A stretch of 64,000 bases of DNA from Phycisphaeraceae bacterium (lineage in GTDB: Bacteria; Planctomycetota; Phycisphaerae; Phycisphaerales; Phycisphaeraceae), in NCBI GenBank assembly GCA_020849625.1, contig JADLFV010000030.1:1-64000 (forward strand), read 5' to 3'. The translations under genes and the position numbers were made by a program. This document shows positions 1 through 9,052 of this stretch, piece after piece (within the stretch, counting starts at the first letter, position 1; every line of letters starts with the position of its first letter). The notes under the pieces were generated by a model, which saw only the letters and a program-made list of their open reading frames with translations, made no database searches and had not been told where the DNA came from.

Positions 1-133
1 GGTCGGGCCATCCGTAGCTCCTTGCGCGGTGAGACAAGTGTCCGCAGAGGAAGCTACCGGATCGCAGCTCGTAGCGCAACACCTAACAAGCGCCGAACGC
101 GCTACGCTTGGAATTGGTTTGCTCTAGGCGGAG

Positions 134-152
134 CCGGGGTCTGTGACCCCGG
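134..152. repeat. GC-rich hairpin downstream of the aminotransferase
   Basis: Perfect inverted repeat CCGGGGTC-TGT-GACCCCGG lying just beyond the 3' end of the minus-strand aminotransferase. No T-run follows on either strand, so it is not a classical intrinsic terminator. It resembles the other hairpin repeats of this window (for example at 31.2 and 58.5 kb) and is probably a REP-like element. Bases 1-133 show no gene that I can support. Confidence 0.5.
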
Positions 153-175
153 GGATTGCGGACGGCGGGTTCTGT

Positions 176-1366
176 TTACAACACCGACGCGATCGCCTTA
201 CAGAGTTGATCCATGCTTCCGGGGGTCATGCCGGCGACGTTGATGCGGCCGGAGCCGACGATGTAGATGGCGTGCTCGTCGCGCAGGAGCTTGACCTGGT
301 CTTTGTTGAGGCCGCTGAAGCTGAACATGCCGCGTTGATCGACGATGAAGGAGAAATCGCGGCCGGGGGCTAGTTTGGCCAGGGTGTCTACAAACAGGCG
401 GCGCATGGCGTTGATGCGGTTGCGCATGGTGGTCAGTTCACTCAGCCACTGGGCGCGCAGCTTGTCATCGGTGAGGATGGTGCGGACGATGGCAGCCCCG
501 TGAGCAGGCGGGTTGGAGTAGTTGCGGCGAATGACGACCTTGATCTGGCTCATCACGTTGGCGGCTGAGTCCTTGTCGCCGCTGACGATGGTCAAAGCGC
601 CGACGCGCTCGTTGTAGAGGCTGAAGTTTTTGCTGAAGCTGGAGCAGACCAGCAGTTCGGGCACGCGATCAGCCACAGCCCGCAGGCCGGCAGCGTCTTC
701 TTCCAGGCCGTCACCGAAGCCCTGGTAGGCGAAGTCGATCAGCGGCAGAAGCTGGCGCTGTGCGAGCACGTCGGCGATCTGTTCCCACTGGGCGACGGTG
801 GGATCGACGCCGGAGGGATTGTGGCAGCAGGCGTGCAGCAGGATCACGTCGTGATGCGGGATCTCGTGCAGGGCGGCGATCAGGGCGTCGAAGTCGAGGC
901 TGTTGGTTTTGGGATTGAAGTAGGCATAGACAGCAGTGGGGACGTCGGCGGCGTGGAAGATGGCGTCGTGGTTGGCCCAGGTGGGATTGGAGAGCCAGAG
1001 GGTGGCGGTGGGGTGGCATGCGTGCAGGTAATCGGCGGCGACGCGCAGGGCACCGGTGCCGCCGGGGGTCTGAGCGGTCAGGGCCTGGCCGTTCTTAACC
1101 AGTGAATGGTCCGAACCGAACAACAACTGTCGGACGCAGCGGTTGTAGGCTGCATCGCCGTCGATGGGCAGATAGCTTTTGTTGGTGGCGGCAGCGGCCA
1201 TGCGCTGCTCGGCTTGGCGTACGGTGTCCAGCAGGGGTGTTTTGCCGGTCTCATCGAGGTAAACGCCGACGCCGAGGTTGATCTTGTTGGGACGCGAGTC
1301 AGCCTTGAAGGCCTCGGTCAGGCCGAGGATGGGGTCCGGTGGGGCGGCTTCGATGGTGGCAAACAT
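176..1366 (-). CDS. Aspartate/aromatic-amino-acid aminotransferase (class I PLP enzyme)
   Basis: Transfers amino groups between aspartate or aromatic amino acids and 2-oxoglutarate in the cytoplasm. The 396-residue product matches the usual length of E. coli AspC. The segment CSSFSKNFSLYNERVG places the PLP-binding lysine at residue 246, the expected position, and the active-site stretch HNPSGVDPT is present. The start at 1366 (MFATIEA) is chosen because AAGGA lies 8 nt upstream; an in-frame start at 1447 would add 27 residues with no family resemblance. Family knowledge does not allow aspartate and aromatic specificity (AspC versus TyrB) to be separated from sequence alone. It diverges from the oxidoreductase gene at 1480. 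Confidence 0.93.
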   Translation of the reverse strand: MFATIEAAPPDPILGLTEAFKADSRPNKINLGVGVYLDETGKTPLLDTVRQAEQRMAAAATNKSYLPIDGDAAYNRCVRQLLFGSDHSLVKNGQALTAQTPGGTGALRVAADYLHACHPTATLWLSNPTWANHDAIFHAADVPTAVYAYFNPKTNSLDFDALIAALHEIPHHDVILLHACCHNPSGVDPTVAQWEQIADVLAQRQLLPLIDFAYQGFGDGLEEDAAGLRAVADRVPELLVCSSFSKNFSLYNERVGALTIVSGDKDSAANVMSQIKVVIRRNYSNPPAHGAAIVRTILTDDKLRAQWLSELTTMRNRINAMRRLFVDTLAKLAPGRDFSFIVDQRGMFSFSGLNKDQVKLLRDEHAIYIVGSGRINVAGMTPGSMDQLCKAIASVL

Positions 1367-1479
1367 GGGCGTTATCCTTATGATCTGTGATTCAAACGGC
1401 CGCACTGGGGCGGCTAAGGTTAGCACAAACAGGGGCGGCCGCAACATTTCCCGCAGTCTAACGACAGGAGTGCAAACAC

Positions 1480-2607
1480 GTGAGTCAGATTCGGCTGGGC
1501 ATCATCGGGCTGGGTTCGATGGCGGATGTTCACATCAAGGGGTTCGAGAAGATCGAAGGCATGCGGCTGACCGCGGTGTGCGACACAGCCATGGATCGCG
1601 TGCAGCGGATCACCGAGCAGCAGCGTGATGTCCGCGGCTACACCGATCCCCGGAAGTTTTTAGCCAGCGACATCATCGATGCGGTGCTGATCGTGACGCC
1701 GCACAAGTTTCATCCGCAGTACGCGATCGCGGCGTTTGAGCGCGGGCTGCACGTGCTGACCGAGAAGCCGGTGGCGGTGACCGCGGCCGATGCCCTGGCC
1801 ATGAACCAGGCCCACGCGCAGCATCCCGAGCTGATCTATTCGGTCATGTTCCAGATGCGCACCGATCCGTTGTATCGCAAGGTCAAGCAGATGATCGAGT
1901 CCGGCCGGGTGGGCAAGCTGCTGCGGGTCAACTGGGTGGTCACCACCTGGATGCGCACGCAGGCCTACTATAATTCCGGCTCGTGGCGTGCCACTTGGGA
2001 GGGCGAAGGCGGCGGCGTGCTGTTGAACCAGTGCCCGCACAACCTTGACCTGCTCTGCTGGCTGGTCGGCATGCCCACGCAGGTCGTGGCCCAGATCGGC
2101 GTCGGCAAGTATCACAAGATCGAAGTCGAAGACGAAGTCAACGCGCTGCTGACCTTTGAAGGCGGAGCCACCGGTTCGTTCATCACCAACACGGCCGAGT
2201 CGCCCGGCGTCAATCGACTGGAAATCGTCGGTGACCTGGGCACCATCATCGCCCAGCCCGGCGGCACCCCAGTGTTGACCTATTACGAATCGGCCGGCTC
2301 GGTCAGCGAATTCATCGCCACCACGCCGCAGGCCTGGGGCAAGATCGCCTCCAACCTTCACGCCATCACCCCTGCCGCCACCGACTGGGGCCATCACTGC
2401 ATTCTCCAGAACTTCATCAATGCCATCCGCCACCGCGAAGCGCTGATCGCCCCGGGCGAAGACGGCCTGATGAGCCTGGAACTTTCCAACGCCATGCTGT
2501 TGAGCGGTTTCAATCACAGCCAGCCGGTCAATCTGCCCACGGATCACGCGGCCTTTGACAAGCTGCTGAACCGCCTGATCGCGCAGGCCAATCAGAAGAA
2601 GAAGTAG
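1480..2607 (+). CDS. Gfo/Idh/MocA family NAD(P)-dependent oxidoreductase
   Basis: 375 residues with an N-terminal Rossmann fold (GIIGLGSMADVH, residues about 7-18) and the family EKP motif (TEKPVAVT, about residue 97) whose lysine is catalytic in this family. Members oxidise or reduce sugars, inositols and related polyols. The start is a GTG preceded by AGGAG 9 nt upstream. It is followed 53 nt later by a sodium:solute symporter, so uptake and oxidation of a sugar or uronate derivative is a reasonable inference. The exact substrate cannot be read from the sequence. Confidence 0.88.
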   Translation: MSQIRLGIIGLGSMADVHIKGFEKIEGMRLTAVCDTAMDRVQRITEQQRDVRGYTDPRKFLASDIIDAVLIVTPHKFHPQYAIAAFERGLHVLTEKPVAVTAADALAMNQAHAQHPELIYSVMFQMRTDPLYRKVKQMIESGRVGKLLRVNWVVTTWMRTQAYYNSGSWRATWEGEGGGVLLNQCPHNLDLLCWLVGMPTQVVAQIGVGKYHKIEVEDEVNALLTFEGGATGSFITNTAESPGVNRLEIVGDLGTIIAQPGGTPVLTYYESAGSVSEFIATTPQAWGKIASNLHAITPAATDWGHHCILQNFINAIRHREALIAPGEDGLMSLELSNAMLLSGFNHSQPVNLPTDHAAFDKLLNRLIAQANQKKK

Positions 2608-2660
2608 TGTTGGAAGTCACAGGCTGAATGCGACCTTATATTCCCGGAGGCCGTCAAGTG

Positions 2661-4970
2661 ATGCACTCTTCGCTGCTGGCTAGCGGATGGTTCGGCATGC
2701 AGGTCGCCGACCTGGTCGTGATTGCGTGCTATTTCCTGGTGGTGATGCTGATCGGCTGGTGGGCCATGCGCCGCATCCGCAACCAGGAGGACTATTTCCT
2801 GGGCGGGCGGCGTTTCGGGAAGCTGATCCAGGTGTTCGCATCCTTCGGGCAGGCGACCAGTGCCGATAGCGCGGTGACGGCCACCACCATCGTCAGCACC
2901 AATGGTGCGGCCGGGGTGTGGGTCATGCTGGTGGGCAACCTGTTCAACCTGCCGATCATCTGGTTCTGGTCGATGTGGTTTCGGCGGATTCGCCTGTCCA
3001 CGCTGGCGGACTTTTTCGAGGAGCGTTTCGACAGCCGGTCGCTGGCAGCGTTTTACGCCCTGACCCAGGCGGTGTTCCTCATGTTCGCCGCCGGCGGCGG
3101 CATGATCGCCCTCAGTAAGACGGTGCACGCCATCGCCATCAAGCCCACCAGCGCCTTGACCGCCGAGGAACGGGCCGTGTACGACCTGAGCCAGCGCAAG
3201 CTGGATCTGGAAGCGCGCGATTACATGAGCCTGACGCTCCAGGAGCAGGGCGAGCTGAGCGATCTGCGCGAATTGAATCCACAACGTGAGTTTTCTTACG
3301 TCAACCGCAAGCTGATGACGGTATGCGTGGCCCTGACCGTGCTGGTGTACGCGGGGCTGGGAGGCCTGGAAGGCGCGTTCCTGACCGACCTGGTGCAGGG
3401 CATTTTCATGCTGATCCTGTCGGTGCTGATGGTGCCGTTCGCGGCGGCGCGCATCAATCAACTGTTCGGCAGCGAAGGCATCATCGGGCCGTTCCAAACC
3501 ATGCACGAGCAGTTGCCCGAATCCTTCTTCGAACTGCTGGGTTCAGTCACCGTGCCGGACTTCACCTGGTACTGGATCGTGGCCTTCGGGCTGCTGGGCA
3601 TGATCAACGTGGCGGTGCAGGCCAACGGTTTCGTGGGACCGGCCTCGGCCCGGGATGATTACGTGGCGCGTTACGGCTTCGTGGTGGGGCTGATCATCAA
3701 ACGTTACGCCACCGTGTTCTGGGGGCTGGTGGCCATGATGCTGTTGTTGTTGTACGGAGCGACGGCGGGTGATCCGGACCTGGTGTGGGGGCGTGCGGTG
3801 CGCGACCTGGTGGGGCCGGTCGGTTTCGGGCTGCTGGGATTGACGGTGGCCTGCCTGTTCGCGGCATTGATGTCCACCATGAGCGCCCACCAGATGTGCG
3901 TCTCAGCGTTGCTCACGCGCAACATCTATCTGCCGCTGGTCCAGCATCTGCGCCGCGGCAAACCGCGCGCGATGCCGGGCCCGCCGCACGTCGAAGCCCA
4001 CAGCATGAACGTCTCGACAGATCCCGAGCTGACCACCAACGCCGGACTCAGCGAGCGGCACATGGTCTGGGCCGGGCGCATCGGCGGCCTGATCTACATC
4101 GCCGGCGGCGTGGGCGGGGCCATGTTCTTCGACAGCATCTTCAACCTGATGAAGTTCATGATCACCTTCAACAGCATCGTGGCGGCCAGCTTCTGGATGG
4201 GCATGCTGTGGCGGCGGGCCAACCGGGCGGCGGCCTGGTGCTCGATGATCGTCACCTTCGTGTTCACGCTGATGCTGCCGTTCGGTCTGCCCATGGTTCC
4301 CGGCGTTCATCAGAGCGAGTATCTGCTGCAGCGCGTGGATCAGCCGCCGGTGGTGCGCACCTATCACGCCCGGGCCGCCGACATCGCCGAGCGCGAGGCC
4401 GCCATCGTGCTGTGGGATCAGCAGCAGGCGGCCGGCCAGGCTGAAGGCGAGCGCCCCGAGTTTCTGGTGCAGGGGCAATCGTTCGAAAAGTCGTTCAAAT
4501 TCCCCGCCCGCTCCATCTTCTGGTCCGAGGGCATTGTCGAACGCAATGGCGAACGCTACGGCAAGGGATACCTCAAGGTGGGGCTGGTGGCCCTGGATCT
4601 GGCGGGCTGGGATCTGACGCGCAACAGCTACGCTTTCAATGAAACGCTGGCCCTGGTGCTTAGCGCCGCGATACCGTTCGGCGCGTTCTTCCTGGTGGCC
4701 TTGCTGACCCGGCCGCACGATCAGCGCCGTCTCGATCGCTTCTACGTCAAGATGCGCACCAAGGTCCACGCCGATCCGCAGATCGATGCCCACGAGATGG
4801 AACTGTCCTACGCCGACCCGCATCGACTCGATCACCTCAAGCTGCTGCCGCGCAGCAACTGGGAGTTTCGCAAGTGGGATCGCGATGACATCAAGGGCAT
4901 CATCGGCAGCATGGTAGCGATCGCCGGCTGCCTGCTGCTGCTGTACCTGATGGTGACTCTTGGCGCGTAG
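2661..4970 (+). CDS. Sodium:solute symporter (SSF family), enlarged
   Basis: 769-residue polytopic membrane protein of the sodium:solute symporter family, likely importing a sugar or organic acid with Na+. It begins with a membrane helix (LVVIACYFLVVMLIGWWAM), followed by NQEDYFLGGRRFG, a typical SSF loop, and QATSADSAVTAT. It is longer than the usual 500-600 residues because of two soluble loops: a charged helical insert at about residues 165-215 and a loop of about 100 residues near 545-650. GGAGG at 2646-2650 fits starts at GTG 2658 or ATG 2661. Together with the upstream oxidoreductase it forms a two-gene plus-strand unit facing the minus-strand lyase operon. Confidence 0.88.
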   Translation: MHSSLLASGWFGMQVADLVVIACYFLVVMLIGWWAMRRIRNQEDYFLGGRRFGKLIQVFASFGQATSADSAVTATTIVSTNGAAGVWVMLVGNLFNLPIIWFWSMWFRRIRLSTLADFFEERFDSRSLAAFYALTQAVFLMFAAGGGMIALSKTVHAIAIKPTSALTAEERAVYDLSQRKLDLEARDYMSLTLQEQGELSDLRELNPQREFSYVNRKLMTVCVALTVLVYAGLGGLEGAFLTDLVQGIFMLILSVLMVPFAAARINQLFGSEGIIGPFQTMHEQLPESFFELLGSVTVPDFTWYWIVAFGLLGMINVAVQANGFVGPASARDDYVARYGFVVGLIIKRYATVFWGLVAMMLLLLYGATAGDPDLVWGRAVRDLVGPVGFGLLGLTVACLFAALMSTMSAHQMCVSALLTRNIYLPLVQHLRRGKPRAMPGPPHVEAHSMNVSTDPELTTNAGLSERHMVWAGRIGGLIYIAGGVGGAMFFDSIFNLMKFMITFNSIVAASFWMGMLWRRANRAAAWCSMIVTFVFTLMLPFGLPMVPGVHQSEYLLQRVDQPPVVRTYHARAADIAEREAAIVLWDQQQAAGQAEGERPEFLVQGQSFEKSFKFPARSIFWSEGIVERNGERYGKGYLKVGLVALDLAGWDLTRNSYAFNETLALVLSAAIPFGAFFLVALLTRPHDQRRLDRFYVKMRTKVHADPQIDAHEMELSYADPHRLDHLKLLPRSNWEFRKWDRDDIKGIIGSMVAIAGCLLLLYLMVTLGA

Positions 4971-4983
4971 AAGATTGCTTCAG

Positions 4984-5099
4984 AACCCTCTCCCCCTGGG
5001 AGAGGGCAGGGTGAGGGCGGACCTGAGCAAGCATGTTTCTGATCATGGAAGCCACGGTCATTCGGCCCTCACCCAACCCTCTCCCCCTGGGAGAGGGAG
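4984..5099. repeat. Pair of inverted REP-like palindromes between convergent genes
   Basis: Two copies of a palindrome centred on CTCTCCCCCTGGGAGAG lie in opposite orientation. The first is followed by GGGTGAGGG, the second preceded by CCCTCACCC, so the pair also forms a larger inverted repeat. It fills the gap between the convergent symporter and lyase genes, a typical REP location where it may act as a bidirectional terminator or protect mRNA ends. Very similar words occur as dispersed repeats in many bacterial genomes. Confidence 0.75.
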
Positions 5100-5136
5100 T
5101 TGTGAAACAGCCTGTTAGTCGTGCGAGGACAAGATG

Positions 5137-7065
5137 TCATTCGCCTGTTGGCGTGATGCGCACCACGATGCTGGTATTGCTGACGTCCTTGAGGGCGATG
5201 GTCAGTTTGCGGATCGCATATTTGGGGTCAGGCTCACCGAAGACGGGCGTGTCGCCGGTGCGGACCATGTTGCCGCCGGGCACGGCCGGGTTCTGGATTT
5301 TTGCACCGTTGTTGGGATTCTGCTCCACGGGATCGACTGAGCCGGGCAGTGGGCGGGCATCCATTACGGTGAACTTCACGTTGCTGTCGGTCGGCTGCAA
5401 CAATTCGACGCGCAGGGTTTTGTCACCTTGCCAGAGCGTGGCGGTGCGGCCGTCCTCGCTCAGTTCGACCTGGGCCCGCGTGTGAGCGAACCACCAAACC
5501 GGCTGCGGTGACCCAGTGACGATCCGATCCTGAATCTCCAGCATCGGTCGCGCATCATCCGGGCGATGGAGCGTGATAGTGCGCTGCACGTCACCGGCCT
5601 CGGTGTATACCTTGCTCAGGTCGATGCGGGCCACCGCCTGCTGCGGCTGCGAATCGAGCTTCACGTCGGCCCGGCAGTGGACCGCCTGTTGTTCATTGAC
5701 GGGCGGGCCGATGATCAGCGTGTTGTGTCCTTCGGTGCGACAGCGATAGTAGGTCCAGCGCTTACCGCCGGGTTTACCGTCGAAGAAGCCGGGGATGTTG
5801 TAGTCGTCAGCGCCCAGGTCGATGAACCAGCGCTGGCCGGCGGCATCGAGGATGAAAGAGCCCAGGTCGAGGTGGCCGTGGCTCTTGCCGTTCTCGCCAC
5901 CCTTGGCGGCAACGAACATGGCATCGGGATCGTCCCAGGCGCTGCGCATGGCCAGCACGCCGACACGCTGGTAGTGCGCATCCAGAGGCAACTGCGTGTC
6001 CGCGGCGTCCTGTTTGAGCAGATCGGTTTCGTACCAGAGCAGTTCGAACGGGCCGCCTTTGCAGGCGTCAATGGCGGGGCGGGCGAAAGCGGGCTGGTTG
6101 AAGCGTTTGGCGAAATACAACAGCGGCGGGCTGATGGCGCTGCCTTCGCCGGCGTCGGCGAAGTTGAAACTCCTGTGGGTCGGGCCGGTCAACTGAATGG
6201 GAAAACCCGCGGTCTGGTCGTAGCCGGGCGACTGGGACAGCTCGAAGTCGTGGCCCAGGGCCAAGTCGAGCGCCGCAAGGGCATAGACATTGAAGCGCGT
6301 ACCGTAGCCCCAGTAGCCGGGCCCTTCCTCGTATCCGCCATCAGGCGCGTAGTTGGCCATGGCGATGGGCAGACTGGCGATGGCGTGGCGGATGATCTCG
6401 GCAGCCAGATCCGGATTTTCATCGGCGATGGCCAAAGCCCCGTTGATCATGCCGCCGTTGCAGACCTGGTTCCAGTTGCTGGTGCTGCTGACCCACCATA
6501 AGCCGGTTTTGTAACACGCGAGTCCCGGCTCCAAGCCGTGCCTGATGATGGCTTCGCGCATGACGCGGCGTTGCTCGTCGGTCCACTCGTCGTACAGCCA
6601 GTCGTAGGCGATGGCGAAGGCGAAAGTCATCTCGCCCACATCCAGGAAGTGGGATGGGTTCCAGTCGGGAAACGCGGCCGCGGCCTCCATGTCGGCCCAG
6701 ATGCGCGTGAGATACTTTTCGTCCGGGTCGATCCGGTGCATCATGCCCAGCGTCAACGCCCGCGCCTCGACGGCACGACTTTCACTGAGCAACCGCTTGC
6801 CGTCGGGCTTGCTGTAGGTGGTCACCGGATCTTCGAGCATCTTCTCCGCCTGCTTCTTCATGGCGGCGATCCACTTCTGCACCAGCGGATCGCTCCGGGC
6901 AAGCTCGCGGATGCGGTCGAAATCTTCCTGATGCGCCAGCAGGCGCGGATGCTCGCGGCGCAGGCCGGCCAGCACGTTGTCGGGTGTCTGCCCCAACGCA
7001 GTCGCGGTGACGCAAACGCACGCCAGTGTCAGCAGACCAACGAAATATGCCGTGTTTTTCAGCAT
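5137..7065 (-). CDS. Secreted heparinase II/III-like polysaccharide lyase
   Basis: 642 residues with an N-terminal signal peptide ending near TATALGQ (residue 26). The alpha-toroid part carries SNWNQVCNGGM (about residues 196-206) and PDGGYEEGPGYWGYG (241-255). The C-terminal beta-sandwich has KSHGHLDLGSF (394-404), with histidines in the place of the catalytic histidine of heparinase II. Such enzymes cleave uronic-acid-containing polysaccharides by beta-elimination outside the cytoplasm. It is the last gene of a minus-strand operon, 54 nt after a paralogue of the same architecture. The polysaccharide (alginate-, heparin- or ulvan-like) cannot be assigned from sequence. Confidence 0.85.
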   Translation of the reverse strand: MLKNTAYFVGLLTLACVCVTATALGQTPDNVLAGLRREHPRLLAHQEDFDRIRELARSDPLVQKWIAAMKKQAEKMLEDPVTTYSKPDGKRLLSESRAVEARALTLGMMHRIDPDEKYLTRIWADMEAAAAFPDWNPSHFLDVGEMTFAFAIAYDWLYDEWTDEQRRVMREAIIRHGLEPGLACYKTGLWWVSSTSNWNQVCNGGMINGALAIADENPDLAAEIIRHAIASLPIAMANYAPDGGYEEGPGYWGYGTRFNVYALAALDLALGHDFELSQSPGYDQTAGFPIQLTGPTHRSFNFADAGEGSAISPPLLYFAKRFNQPAFARPAIDACKGGPFELLWYETDLLKQDAADTQLPLDAHYQRVGVLAMRSAWDDPDAMFVAAKGGENGKSHGHLDLGSFILDAAGQRWFIDLGADDYNIPGFFDGKPGGKRWTYYRCRTEGHNTLIIGPPVNEQQAVHCRADVKLDSQPQQAVARIDLSKVYTEAGDVQRTITLHRPDDARPMLEIQDRIVTGSPQPVWWFAHTRAQVELSEDGRTATLWQGDKTLRVELLQPTDSNVKFTVMDARPLPGSVDPVEQNPNNGAKIQNPAVPGGNMVRTGDTPVFGEPDPKYAIRKLTIALKDVSNTSIVVRITPTGE

Positions 7066-7119
7066 GAGTGATGCTCCATGGATGTGGTGAACGTAGCATC
7101 CACAAACGTTGCGGGCCTG

Positions 7120-9021
7120 TCAATCGGTCACCGGTGTGAAGCGCAGCGCGATGGTGGTCTTCTGCACGTTCTCCAGGGCGATGGTCAGCTTGGACATCGT
7201 GCGCGTGTCATCGATCGCTTCTGCCGGATCATCCGGATTGACCGCGCCGACGTTGGGCTTCATCCCTTCGGGATGGGGTGAGTCGGGCAACGGTGATGCG
7301 GGCATGATCGAAAATCGGGCGTCTGCCGGCTCAATCAGTTCCGCGCGCAGACGCTTGCCCTGCTGCTTGAGCACGGCGCTGCGGCCGTCGTCGCTGATCT
7401 CGATGGCGGCATGGGTGTGCGCGAACCACCACACCGGCTGCGGAGATGCGGTCGCGATCTGGTCCGTGACTTCCACATAAGCGCCGGCATCACTCGGCCG
7501 ATGCAGTGTCAACTGACGTTGCACCGATTCGGCGTGCTCGTAAGCATCACTCAGGTCGATGCGGGCGACGGCTTGATCTGGCTGGGCATCCAATGTGACA
7601 TGAGCCAGGGCGTCAGCGATCTGGTCTTCCTTGCTGTGATCGCCGATGACCAGCGTGTTGTGGCCCTCAGCCCGCAGGCGATAGTAGAGCCAGCGCCGCC
7701 CGCCGTGTTCGACTTCCCAGTAGCCGGGCAGGCCGTAGTTGTCGGAGTTCTGATCGGTAAACCAGCGCACGCCGAGGGCTTCGAGCACGAACGAACCGAG
7801 ATCCAGGTGGCTGTGGCTGTCGCCGTTGTGTCCGCCCTTGCCGGCCAGGAACAGCGCCTGGTCATCTTTCCATGCGCTGCGCATGGTGAAGACGCCGCAG
7901 CTTTCAAACAGCTTGTCCAGCGGCAATGAAGACTCGTCCACGGGCGGGGTCAAGGTGGCGGGGTCCATCCAGAGCAGCTCGAAAGCGCCTCCGCGATGGC
8001 GCGACGCCATGTACTGTGCCGGCAGTTTCTGATCGAACTGCGAAGTGATGTAGTACACGGCCGGTTGCACCGCGGGCGTGGCGCTGTCGGTGTCGGCATA
8101 GTTGTAAGCCAGTCCGCTGGGTCCGTTGATGTAAATGGGATAGAAGCTGGTCTGATCGAAGCCCGGGGCCTGGGAGAGGCCGAAGTCGGTGCCCAGGGCG
8201 CGTTGCAGGGTGCACAGGGCGATGACGTTGTAACGTGTGCCGTAGCTCCAGTAGATCGGTCCTTCGACGTATCCGCCGTCGGGTTGGTAGCGGGCCATGG
8301 CGTTGGGCAGACTGGCGACTGCCCGCTGAATGATGTCGGTGGCCAGGCGCGGGTCTTCATCGGCGATGGCGATGGCGCCGCTGATCAGTCCGCCGTTGCA
8401 GACCTGGTTCCAGTTGTTGCCGTTGTACGACCACCAGACGTTCTGGCGATAGACCAGGGCGCCGGCCTCCAGGCCTTTGTTGATCAGCGCATCGCGGATG
8501 GCGGTGCGCTGCTGGTCGGACCATTGGTCGTAGAACCAGTCATAAGCCAGTGCGACGGCGAAGGTCATTTCGCCGGTGTCCAGAAAAACGCCGGGGTTCC
8601 AATGGGGGAATTGGATGACAGCCTCGATGTCGGTTTCGATGCGCTGAAAGTAGCGCGGGTCGGGCTGGATGTGCTGCAACATGCCCAGTGTCAGGGCCCG
8701 ACCGATCAGCGCGCGTGCGGTGAACAACTGGCGGCCGTCGGGCTGGAACTGCGGTGCGGGCGCCTGCAGGATGTCATCGACGCTGCTGAGCATGCGCTCG
8801 TACCAGGTGCGGGCCAGATCATGGGTCTGCACGAGGTCGGCGATGCGCTGGAAGTCCTGCGCGGTGGCCAGGACGCGGGGATGGTCCGGGTGCAGGTTGA
8901 CCAGAGGATTATCGATGCTTGCCGGGGTCGTCTGGGCACAGGCGGTGGATGCAAAAGTGAATATGATAAAAAAAGCCATGCACAAACGTTGCAGTTTTTG
9001 AGCGGAGATTTGACCGGGCAT
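7120..9021 (-). CDS. Secreted heparinase II/III-like polysaccharide lyase (tandem paralogue)
   Basis: 633 residues, same order of motifs as the downstream gene: signal peptide ending near STACAQ, NNWNQVCNGGLISGA, PDGGYVEGPIYWSYG and DSHSHLDLGSFVLEA. The two proteins clearly arose by tandem duplication but differ through most of their length, suggesting different cuts in one polymer or different polymers. It starts 31 nt after the Ldh2-type dehydrogenase. A candidate catalytic histidine is retained in SHSHLD, where the partner has SHGHLD. Confidence 0.85.
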   Translation of the reverse strand: MPGQISAQKLQRLCMAFFIIFTFASTACAQTTPASIDNPLVNLHPDHPRVLATAQDFQRIADLVQTHDLARTWYERMLSSVDDILQAPAPQFQPDGRQLFTARALIGRALTLGMLQHIQPDPRYFQRIETDIEAVIQFPHWNPGVFLDTGEMTFAVALAYDWFYDQWSDQQRTAIRDALINKGLEAGALVYRQNVWWSYNGNNWNQVCNGGLISGAIAIADEDPRLATDIIQRAVASLPNAMARYQPDGGYVEGPIYWSYGTRYNVIALCTLQRALGTDFGLSQAPGFDQTSFYPIYINGPSGLAYNYADTDSATPAVQPAVYYITSQFDQKLPAQYMASRHRGGAFELLWMDPATLTPPVDESSLPLDKLFESCGVFTMRSAWKDDQALFLAGKGGHNGDSHSHLDLGSFVLEALGVRWFTDQNSDNYGLPGYWEVEHGGRRWLYYRLRAEGHNTLVIGDHSKEDQIADALAHVTLDAQPDQAVARIDLSDAYEHAESVQRQLTLHRPSDAGAYVEVTDQIATASPQPVWWFAHTHAAIEISDDGRSAVLKQQGKRLRAELIEPADARFSIMPASPLPDSPHPEGMKPNVGAVNPDDPAEAIDDTRTMSKLTIALENVQKTTIALRFTPVTD

Positions 9022-9052
9022 GGCGGGGCTCCTTGTGTCGGCTGGGGGTTGA

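Noticed and set aside
1660-2547. Open frame antisense to the Gfo/Idh/MocA gene
   Set aside because: Shadow of a clear coding gene; no start signal and no resemblance to known proteins.
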